Origin: Polymyxa betae
Lineage: Eukaryota > Endomyxa > Phytomyxea > Plasmodiophorida > Plasmodiophoridae
Assembly (NCBI GenBank): GCA_003693705.1
Contig: RBZT01000619.1
Span: forward strand, 1 to 30,186
Direction of reading: 5' to 3'
Length of the DNA stretch: 30,186 bases
Below are positions 1-9,252 of this stretch, piece after piece. The position numbers and the translations under genes were made by a program. Numbering within the stretch: position 1 is the first letter of the stretch; every line of letters starts with the position of its first letter. A model generated the notes under the pieces. The model searched no databases. It was not told the origin of the DNA and saw only the letters and a program-made list of their open reading frames with translations.

Positions 1-138
1 GATGGTCCTGTCCTCGCAACCATCAAAGAAGGCGTCGCATCTCGTCATTCCCGTCCGCATACTGCCAGGGCAGCTCGCTGTACAGATCGCGGCCCGTTCG
101 ATCGATTCCGGGGACCTGGAGCAGAATGCGAACGGCTT

Positions 139-1218
139 CTATTGATCGATATCGTACAGCTGGGGGTAACCCCATCGCCCCATCTCTATTGATCCAATAT
201 CCACTATAGGGCTGCCGGACCAGGCATTCCAGTACGTCCAGACGACCATCGCGAATCGCATCCTGCAGGTCGCGACCAGGAACGCGGCGTCCGCGAGCAT
301 CGTCCGCGCTGCCGTCCGATCCGCGAACAGCGCCGCGACCCGGTCGTCCTGGCCCGCGTACAGCAGCTGGCGGAGCGTGCGATGGACCTGGCGAGCCGTG
401 AAGGCCGTATAGGGCAGCACGGCTCGCAAATCGGCGCCGGACGCCGTGCTGGCCCAGTCCAGATGGGCGAGCTCGATGGGGAACCCGGACTTGAACCTGA
501 AGGCGGGATCGCAGCGGAGTTCGTCCAGCGCGAAGATCGCCGCGCTCAGCTGTAGACGATGTTGCGATTGTAGAGCGGAAGGAGATGTTGGAAGACGATG
601 ATCTGAAGACGAAGGCAACGAAGCAGCAGCAGCAGACGCGATGATTTGCGAATATCGTTGGAGAAGGGCGTCTTGGAAATCCGAACCCAACATCTGGACA
701 ATATCATGGAATACTACTGGCGGGGCAGTACGACCCAGGTTCCATGGTAGACTGGAGATCGTATATGCGCATAATCCGAGGAAGAATTCGGCGATGGATT
801 CCAGGCCGCATTCATGGACGAGGAACTTGAAGGAATCATGAACATGAAGATGACGATGTAGAGCGAATAGACGACGAGCGATATAGACAGCGTTAGTATC
901 GGTAAGAAGGAGACGAAGTTCGCCTTTCAGACGAGGATGCCGTGCAGCGTCTTCGACGATCATCTCGAGATTCTGGGCGAAATCATCATCGGGAAGTTCG
1001 GGATTCAACAAGACCCGAATCAGTCGAATTCGATCGGAGACGAGGGCGTTGCAGAACCTGGATGTGAGAGCGAATTTGATCACAGCCTGCTCGTGTCGAA
1101 TATATCCAGAGATCAGCTGCAAGCAGAGATCAGGACGATCGACGCCTTGATCGACGCCCTGTATAGAAATCGCCCTGATCAGCATGAAGACGATAACAGC
1201 AATATAGAGAGGAGACAT
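139..1218 (-). CDS. Hypothetical protein with N-terminal signal or anchor segment (359 aa)
   Basis: One uninterrupted frame of 359 codons starts at ATG 1218 and ends with TAG at 139. Residues 1-20 are hydrophobic (MSPLYIAVIVFMLIRAISI) and look like a signal peptide or membrane anchor. The segment after it (about residues 28-65) is helical with an F-box-like flavour (conserved-looking FALTSRFCNAL), but I do not trust this enough to assign a domain. The middle, about 190-220, is Ala/Ser-rich and is encoded partly by a CAG-type run near 620. I recognise no catalytic motif. It may be a single-exon gene, or the main exon of a longer one. Codon use is GC-rich, like the ABCA gene next door. The function is unknown. 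Confidence 0.5.
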   Translation of the reverse strand: MSPLYIAVIVFMLIRAISIQGVDQGVDRPDLCLQLISGYIRHEQAVIKFALTSRFCNALVSDRIRLIRVLLNPELPDDDFAQNLEMIVEDAARHPRLKGELRLLLTDTNAVYIARRLFALHRHLHVHDSFKFLVHECGLESIAEFFLGLCAYTISSLPWNLGRTAPPVVFHDIVQMLGSDFQDALLQRYSQIIASAAAASLPSSSDHRLPTSPSALQSQHRLQLSAAIFALDELRCDPAFRFKSGFPIELAHLDWASTASGADLRAVLPYTAFTARQVHRTLRQLLYAGQDDRVAALFADRTAARTMLADAAFLVATCRMRFAMVVWTYWNAWSGSPIVDIGSIEMGRWGYPQLYDIDQ

Positions 1219-1371
1219 CTATTAGCGTGAATGAAGGAATTCATCGTACTATTAAGCAGGCAGTGATGGAACGCAGTCATTCCCTGTAACATTGACCGAC
1301 AGACAGCAGTGTCGACGCCACACTCGGCGCCAGTGGGAAAATGCCGCGTCGGACGCGCTCGAATCCCACTC

Positions 1372-1672
1372 ATGGCCAAGTGCGCCTGGACGCTATTAAT
1401 ATCGGACCTGGTGGAACCAAGTGAGTCACCCCAGGTGTTTTACGATACAGTTGGGAATCGATTGATTTTGTGTTACACAAGGAATGGACCGTGGTGTGAC
1501 ATTACCGGTGACGGAGGAAATTCTGGTTGACGATGGCCCTCGTAATTCCTTGGATTATGAAGATGAACTACAAGTTGCTATATCTGAATCTATGACCATT
1601 GATCCTGCTATACAACAAGATATTGAACGAGCTATTGCTAACGCTCTAACTGAACAACACGACAATGTATAG
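1372..1672 (+). CDS. Small spliced protein with a ubiquitin-interacting motif (79 aa)
   Basis: Two exons, 1372-1420 and 1482-1672, joined by a 61 bp intron (1421-1481, GTGAGT to CAAG, phase 1), give 79 residues ending in TAG. Residues 42-54 read YEDELQVAISESM. This matches the ubiquitin-interacting motif pattern: acidic cluster, a hydrophobic residue, the invariant Ala and, four residues later, the Ser. A second helix (DIERAIANALTEQ) resembles a degenerate copy without the Ser. UIMs bind ubiquitin on endocytic or proteasomal adaptors, so a ubiquitin-receptor role is inferred. The first exon and the ATG are the weak parts; upstream coding could exist. It converges with the ABCA gene, whose stop lies 301 bp away. 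Confidence 0.42.
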
Positions 1673-1973
1673 ATACAACAAGATTCATGCTGATTTTCAA
1701 CGTCTCCCATTTGGACTCGGTTCGCCATTGATAGAGGTCGATTCTGTATCGTAAACAGCAAAGATCGCTTGGTGACGCAGTTGGCAGCGTGCTGGGCCCA
1801 TAACCCAGAAGTCCCAAGATCGAAGCTTGGCCGAGCGATTCCTTTTTTTTGGTTTTCTGATTCGTTCGAATATCTGACACATTCGCAATGCCATGATTGT
1901 AGTTTATGTTACAAATGTATCGTATAGCACGGCGAGGCATTGTACCCAGCAGCTTCGTACTGGCCCCCCGAAG
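1673..1973. other. Convergent intergenic gap
   Basis: This lies between the stop of the small UIM gene on the + strand and the stop of the ABCA gene on the - strand, so it should hold two 3' untranslated regions. I see a T-rich run at about 1843-1852 and no gene, RNA or repeat. Confidence 0.5.
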
Positions 1974-4900
1974 TTAACGGGATCGATTGATAAATCCCAG
2001 CAATACATCATCCAGTGTTGCTTGCGTCACGCAGTAATCGCTGATCACGTTGTCGTTCTGCATCTGGACCAGCACGGCGAAGAGCGGGCCCAGATCGGCC
2101 GAGCTTAAGCCCGTGATTCTGACTCGGATACGCCGTGCTACATGGTCCGTGACTTGAACTGGCCGTTGCAGTCGCTGCTCTAATACACCAGTCACGGTCC
2201 CAACAGCAGCAGCAGCATCAACGCCAGCAACAAGATCAACCTAGGGTTTAGGGTTTAGGTTTTAGCACTCAAGTAAATCCACATGAAATGGATCACGCGT
2301 GTAACGATACGTCCAAGTGAAATGATGTTCTGCAGAAACGGCAACGTAATACGCTATATGTTACCTGATAGGATCCGGCGTATCGGTTCTTAAGATGCTG
2401 AGCTGATCCGAGACATTGCAGAAGTCCACGATACATGATGGACATACGGTGGCAGAGATGTTCGGCTTCCCCTTTGCGTTCACGTTACGATTGCGGGATC
2501 GCCCAATAGGAAATTAACGTTACGCATCGAATGAGTGATGAGGACCGTACTGCGATCAGGCCCGGACTCCGAGATCAGGCGCCAGGCTAGACGACGTGCG
2601 TGCGCGTCCAAACCTGTCGGTAACAGATCAGCACTGGGGGTTTATGTTACATGTAGCGTGTTTTGGGACCGTTTGTGGGTTCGTCCAGCACCATGAGCCG
2701 ATTACCACCGAGTAACGCCAGACCCAGGGACAGTTTCCCTTTGCGTTACAATCACGAATCGAATTAGAACACGACATCTACGTTACTTTTGTTACCACCG
2801 CTGTACGTACTGGCCATGCGATCAGCACAGGCGGTCAGATCCAGGAACTGGATCAGTCCATTGCAGACGTACCGGACCTCGGATTTAGGCACTCCCTGAG
2901 CATTAAGTTAGACCATACTGTGCACACCGTAAAAAGTTGCAAAAAAATTGTAAAAAAAAACAAAACAACATGGAGCAATGTAACGAACTTTGATATGAGC
3001 GAATAAGGTGAAATGTTGTCTAGCTGTCAGATAATGAAGGAACCCGTCCTCTTGGGGGACATAACCTAATAGCTATGTAACATTTCAGAGGAGGTTATGA
3101 TACCAGCCCGGATGATGTTACAGGTCGTATCTGATCGATATCGTGAACTAGGTCATGGCATAGAACACGACCTCGGCCTCGGCTCGGCTGCAGCTCACCA
3201 ACCAGACACTTCACCAATGTCGACTTACCTGAACCGTAGTCAGCGTATCGTCAACATGCAGTGCGTCAAAGTCAAATTATGTTTCCTGGTAACGTATGAA
3301 ACAGCAGTACTGCACGTACCGGCCCCATTCGGGCCCAGGAGCCCAAATACACGCCCAGGTTCTATTCCGAAACTGACGCCATCAACGATGTGGTGCTGGC
3401 CCAGATCCACTCCGATCTGATCCAAACAGATCTGATAACGTGATTGATCATGATACGAGGCGGTGATCGCCCTGGTCTCGTGTGTTACATCCTCATCGTC
3501 GACTTGATCATCCGTGATCGGGACCATGTGAGACGACACGTTACTCACCTCACTGAAACGTAACGATGAGGGACGGAGTTTGTAACGTAATGCCAGACAA
3601 ACCGTGGCTGTAACGACGAGGTTCGGCGTTCGGCGCGCAGAATCATGGCAAACCAAAATGCGGCCGACAGCAGTGCGGCAACGTAAACACCAGGTATCGT
3701 ATCTGTATCGCTAGATGTAACGTCAGCAGAGGCTACAGAGCGCGCATTGGCAGAACCGATTCGGATCGAGGAGTACGACCAGCGCCACGACCAGAGCATA
3801 GTTCGGAACCAGAGCCAGTACGACGGTGCTGGCTGCGCTGCTGCTGGTGATGCCCCCGGACTTGGCCACCCCGAACATGATCACGGTCTCGAACAGATAC
3901 AAGACCGAGGCCCAGCCGCTATAGATCGGGATCGAATCCACCCGGGTCGTGACCAGTCTGATATCGTAACGCAACACAGCATCAGTCATGGTAACATGAG
4001 CAGCGCATGCCGCTGGCTTTTACCCGTTGAACGCCAGTACGGCGGCGCCATTACACGCGAACCCGACGATCAGAGCGGTTAATCGCCCCAGTGTAACGTC
4101 TGGGAGAGCGCGGGCCAGGACGGCGGCCAGCAGGGACAGTACGCCCGGGACCAGGTATAGGATCAGGTCGACACCCAGCCTGGATAATGTTACGGGTCCG
4201 TGACGGCGAACAGTAACGTTATTGTTACCGGGCGGCCCAGAACATGAGAGGACGTAGGCCGACAGCTGTTAGTAAAGGCCGAGATCCAGTAGACTTCTGC
4301 CGTAGTATGGCTGTGTAATGTTACAGATCGAAATCCGGAGCCTGGTTTAAGGGACTTACGTATACCGAATCCAACAGGTACATAGGATAATCCCGCAGCA
4401 ATTAGCAATGGCACTAGAACAAGTCCGGAGGATGTAGTCCGTGTAGTAGATGGGAATGGGTCCGTGAGGAACTCGATTCGCCGGGTACTCGCCGCATTCG
4501 TTAATAGCGCCAGACCCGCCTGATACCCACTTGATACGTAACATTAACACGATATGACAGTACAGTACGGGTAGGGCGTGTAACGATGAACAGTTATGAT
4601 AGACGAGATCTGCATCGAATGCGATACTGGTAGGGTGTATATGCAGCAGTCGCGACTGTAACGGCGGATCGACCAGGGTGCCACGCAGTCCGAATCGCGG
4701 CAGAGTCTCATTTAGAAACCCGCTCGTGGCCGGTACGACTACCGTACGTTCAGCGGACGACGAGTAACGCGGACCTCACGTTACCTTGATTGGCGAAAAT
4801 CGCCGGGCTCAAAAACGGCAGCGTAATCGACGACTGGTCGGATGTGCCACGGACTCCGCCGAATATCAGGCTAATGGTGGTGTAGAGGGCCGGTATGACC

Positions 4901-7900
4901 AGCTGGTAGGTGAGAGCTCGCCAATCTCGGGACCAGCTGATAAAGAAGGCCGCACCCAGTGCCGTGATCTGACGCCAGCTCGACGTCCGACATTGGTCCG
5001 TGGACGGTCGGGGGACGGACTCCGGACTCGGATCGTCATGAAGTCCGTCATTGAGAAGGTTCAGGAACACCTGACCACACCCAGCACACGATCAGAATGG
5101 TGCGCCAACGCCGTCGAACTGCTCCGACCTCTTCCAGCGATCGCACCCCAACTCCGAACGTTTGGGCCGCTTCCAGCTTGCGTAACTCTTCCAGCATCGG
5201 CGCGAATTGCGACGCGTTACGATCCGGTAACAGAAACGTAACATGACTATCAGTGCAAGTCCGAATCACAGCATCTGATACTCGATGAGCGTCTTCCGGG
5301 ATACATGGGGGGTACGTACCAGGGACATGCCCCTGCACTATATCAGTGGCCAGTACCGCGGTGTCCTGGGCGTCAGGTCGAACAGCGACCGTGAGCAGGT
5401 ACCCGGGTGCGTACTTACGTTTCAGTGCGGCCGGTGTGCCGCACGCAGTCACGCGACCTCCGTTCATGATCACCACCGTATCACTGAGCAGATCGGCACC
5501 ATCCATCGAGCTATTGGGCTGTTAGGTAACATAAAACCCTAACAGACCGGTGGACCCCCTTACTGTGTCGTAAGCACCACGAACCTCCCGGATTTCCAGG
5601 ATTGTAACGCACGCCATAAGGAACCACGGACTACGGGATCAAGTCCGGAAGATGGTTCATCTAAGAACACCACTGTTGGGGATCCAATCTATGCGCATCA
5701 CGCACTCCGTCAATCTCCGAAAAACTATAACGTAAACAGCCTCGTACGAAGGCCATCGCCACGGATAGGCGGCGTTTGACACCCGGGCTCAAGGTCGTGG
5801 CCGTCTGGGACCAGTACGGCTCCAGATCTAAGTCGGCGATTAGCGGGAGGCACGAATCCACGGACACCGAGCGTAATTGCGCGCAGAACTCGACGTGCTC
5901 CGCCAATGTTAGGTCCGGGAATAGAAGATCGCTGTAGAGGGTCAGTAGTGGTGGGCGGGTACGGCCCAAGTAACGCACGTTTGCAGACAGATACCGATAC
6001 GGAGATCATGACGAACCTGGTCCATGCAGGAGAGCTGCGTACCAGGTAGGGTCAGTAACGTAACATGACGAGGGGCCAAGTCGCGTTAACGTTACCAGAT
6101 CGATGGAGTCATCCAGAACCACAGCGCCGCTGTCCGCCTCGATCATACCAGATAGGATCGACATCAATGTCGACTTGCCTGTAACACACGATAACACACC
6201 AATGTGGGTAACGTAATCCAAAAACAAAGAAGGGTCCGATGGCCGTACCGGCTCCATTATGGCCCAGAATAGATGTGATATGACCACGGGCCAGATCAAT
6301 ACTGACGCCGCCCAGGGCCTGTACGCCGGAGTCCGATGCGCGCGCACCACAGAGTTGATGGGGTGTCCACGGACCCGGAAACGATTTACACACGTTACGG
6401 ATGCGGATCACGCTATCAGTCTGCTGTGGCAGCGGGTTCTCAGACACAGGACCGCCCTGTATTGGAGTTAGACTTGTCGCGGTTTATAGATCGCGTTACG
6501 TTACCTCCTCGGATGAGCGGCGCATCAGCGGCTGCAGCGAGAAATAATCATCGGAGACACACGGATTCCGTGACGGCCTTCGAAATGGGAAGTACCACGG
6601 TAATCTCACCCCATATTCCTATACAACAATCCAATCATATACTGCTATCAAATCTTAGCCAAAAATAATGTTACACTGGGCAGAACCCGGTCAAGGTACA
6701 GGGCCAGCACGGTAACGATGCCGGCATAGAGCCAGAGCAGAGCCATGGCCCCAAGCGAGGACTGCCCACGGACCAGAGCTCGGAATCCGTGATCAAAGGC
6801 GATCGGTGGTGAAACGAGTAACGCAATCCACTACGTTATGCATCAATACGCGATTGCCGTCGTACGGCGTCCGCCAGCCACACGCACGTACACTGTCCAG
6901 ATGGCGGATGAAGAGTCTCGGACTATACACGATAATGATCGCTAGTCCGGAGAACTGGGCCGCCGATTTCGCCTGGTTGAAGAAGACCGATGATAAGAGC
7001 GCGAACGACATCAGCGCCTATGTCCTCAGGATCAGTGATGACATTAGACGGTCCCGGGTCCAGTACGGCACAGAACGATAGAATCAGGGTGATGAGCGGG
7101 AAGGCGGCTGATGCCGAGACAAGCCCGCCCCATACCAGGATGATCGCGCAGAGCAGTGACGTTACGATACTGAGGGTAACGTAGACCAGTATCCAGGACG
7201 TCCAGATCGCTACTGTCGATACGCCCATCACCTTCAGATATTCTCGATGGCCGTCCTGTACACACAGTTAGCTGAAGGTTTACAGAAATAGCATTTTGGT
7301 AATTAATGCAGAAAAACGGTTAGGGTTTAGGGTTTCCAAAGTCGCTACCCGTTGAGACGCGTTGAATGGCAGTTCAGTGTAAAAAAGTTCGTAGTTTTAC
7401 CTCTTTCTCTTGAACGAGAACGAATAGGAATTTGGTGGCAAATCCAAGGAAGGCGGAGATCAGATAGAGACCCCCAACACCATCCAGCAGTTCACCGAAT
7501 GGATCCACAGTTCGAGCCGGGGTCGGGTACGTCCGTGTCCGTAGCGGATCCGGTATCGTGTATGTGCCTGATGTTCCCAGAACCGCGGCCAATGACGCAC
7601 TAACGGCAACCTACAATCACGAACTCAGACGAGCAACCAAACCCTAAAACCCTAGGGTTTTCGACCTGTAACGACGCGAACCCCGAATCCAGATACATCA
7701 TGCAGCGATTCGAATCGAGATCCGAATCGATCAGAACATCGGCAGGAGGGATCGAGTCGCCATTCATCCTTAAGGTGACCTTCACACCATCGCTGCTATC
7801 ATCGATCAAAACGGCGGCCAACAGCTAACGGCAATCAATGCAAAGTGCGCGAACGCAATCCTCGACCGTACTGGTCTTTGTTTGGTGATGTCGTCGGTGG

Positions 7901-8527
7901 CGGTGATGGCCTCGGGGCGCCTCCGGAAGCGTTTACGAAGTTCATCGCGGAGAGCGATGGCGATCTACGAGGTCGATGGGATGTTAGAGGGAGCAGGATT
8001 TTTTGTATGGACGACCTTGGAATTGGCGGATTGTATGGCGATCTGGAGCGAGGTGTTGCTGGCAAGAATGGCGTCGAGATCGGGAGCGTGAGATGTTGAT
8101 AGATGTGCATGCATGTTGGGGTCGTCGGGAACCTGAACAACCTCATCATTGGACCAATCAGAAATCTCTTCGAAAAAATCATTAAAAAAAGAATCATGGA
8201 AACCCTATTTGAAAATCTTCATAAAAAACAAGTTGCTGGAAACGGAATCGAAACCGTTCCGGACGGTGTTGAGCTTTAAAATTTCGGAAACTAGAAACAA
8301 CGAGAATCGAGTTGAGGAAACTTAGCCCTAAACATGATAGCAAGAATGTAATAGAGACAGACAGGAGGGATGGAGATTGGAGGTAGAGCGAGACGGGCCA
8401 CGACGATCAGCATCATGAAGATCAACGGCGTCCCGATCTCCAGCAGCGTATCGCGACGACGACGCCATTTCATCAGGGCGTTTCGTCGCACGAACGCCCC
8501 GGTGCTGACCGCGAATCCGGTCGCCAT
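1974..8527 (-). CDS. Full-size ABCA-family ABC transporter, 30 exons, 1530 aa
   Basis: Exons (minus strand): 8363-8527, 8016-8132, 7872-7964, 7666-7824, 7401-7610, 7067-7255, 6892-7017, 6675-6830, 6505-6618, 6249-6456, 6096-6178, 5979-6034, 5748-5931, 5564-5688, 5129-5510, 4785-5070, 4569-4738, 4360-4519, 4229-4310, 4024-4179, 3737-3957, 3618-3702, 3320-3552, 3122-3228, 2989-3072, 2787-2895, 2670-2738, 2524-2613, 2365-2471, 1974-2240. All introns are GT-AG and all phases match. The order is TMD1-NBD1-TMD2-NBD2. The first TM helix (about 32-46) follows the basic [13 protein letters not shown] segment, and the ABCA motif PWYFPF precedes NBD1. NBD1 has Walker A 508-516 (GHNGAGKST), a degenerate signature LSPG at 606-609, Walker B FLDEP and H-loop His662. 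NBD2 has Walker A 1249-1257 (GPNGAGKST), YSGG at 1348, VLDEP, His1404 and the ABCA-type tail [13 protein letters not shown] proteins move lipids across membranes using ATP; the substrate here is unknown. Confidence 0.93.
2241..2266. repeat. Telomere-like repeat at the 3' end of ABCA intron 29
   Basis: The + strand carries two perfect TTTAGGG-type units plus degenerate ones. On the transcribed strand this is a CCCTAAA run whose last CCCTAG supplies the splice acceptor before exon 30. At 124 bp this intron is among the longest of the gene. Confidence 0.8.
5521..5543. repeat. Short telomere-like motif in ABCA intron 14
   Basis: An AAAACCCTAAC motif on the + strand (transcript GTTAGGGTTTT) lies inside the 53 bp intron 5511-5563. 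It is one unit only, so chance is possible. It is listed because three other introns of the same gene hold clearer copies. Confidence 0.45.
7316..7336. repeat. Telomere-like repeat in ABCA intron 5
   Basis: TTAGGGTTTAGGGTTT on the + strand lies in the middle of the 145 bp intron 7256-7400, between the exons encoding the VQEKE and DGHREY segments of TMD1. Confidence 0.8.
7638..7662. repeat. Telomere-like repeats in both orientations in ABCA intron 4
   Basis: ACCCTAAAACCCTAGGGTTTT on the + strand holds two C-rich units meeting a G-rich one head to head, inside the 55 bp intron 7611-7665. The repeat begins almost at the donor site. Confidence 0.75.
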
Positions 8528-9252
8528 ACAGCTCACATATACGGACTACCAACCGATCATTCAAGGGCCAGCACCACACCCACACACACCCCAAGACGCT
8601 ACGTGCGCGACCCCATTCTGATCATGGCTGGAAACGCTACAGACATGTCGTGATCATGACGAATCACTTTATTAAACGATTCAATATTGGAGAGCGGAAT
8701 CGTTTCGATTCTCAAATTCGACAGCGTTTAGATGGGCGATTCCATGATGGTTTTCAGCAATCAACGTAGCATCTTTCTGGCTGCTGAAAAATCGTTTCTG
8801 TCGTCAGGTTGAGTCTTTGCATAGTTCAGCTGCTTTGTGACGATTTCTGTCGTGGCCTGCAAACAGGGCTGAAATTTGCAGCCTCATGAGGTACCCTTCA
8901 GGCAGGAATCTGTCCCCGAGGTGATTCGTGGTAACATTTGCAGCCGACCCGCAAGACAAATCGAATCCGCCAATCATATAGACCTGGCTAAGTCCAGCAA
9001 CAACACCATTTCCGAACAAACATAAATTGCAGACATTCTTGTTCGAGAGCCCCCAACGCTTCGATCTGTTATGAATACATGCAATATGGATCCTGCTCCG
9101 TCCAAGTTAACGCTCTGCATAGAGATCTACATCGCAGCGCAGCGCAGAGTCGTAGTCCTGCATATAGAAAGTAAGCAAAAGTGCCTTTTAGATCAAGATC
9201 ATTTCTGAGTACACCTTTGCTATTAAATGTCATTGCTGACAATATTGCATCA
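8528..9252. other. Divergent promoter region between ABCA and CFAP99-like genes
   Basis: The two genes start back to back, 725 bp apart, so both promoters should lie here. The stretch contains several GAATC/GATTC inverted words around 8660-8720 and short antisense frames that I cannot tie to a protein. I see no TATA-like element I would defend, no RNA gene and no mobile element. Confidence 0.45.

Noticed and set aside
5513-5543. GTTAGGGTTTT as proof of a telomeric array
   Set aside because: There is only one unit here. It is mentioned with the clearer arrays but is not independent evidence.
2290-7200. Scattered GTAACG/CGTTAC words as operator sites or a CRISPR-like array
   Set aside because: Spacing is irregular, orientation is mixed, and they fall mostly inside introns of a eukaryotic gene. 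There are no repeat-spacer units.
7835-8197. A 120-codon minus frame rich in Pro/Ser
   Set aside because: It overlaps ABCA exons 2 and 3 in a different frame. The spliced reading continues the transporter's first extracellular loop.
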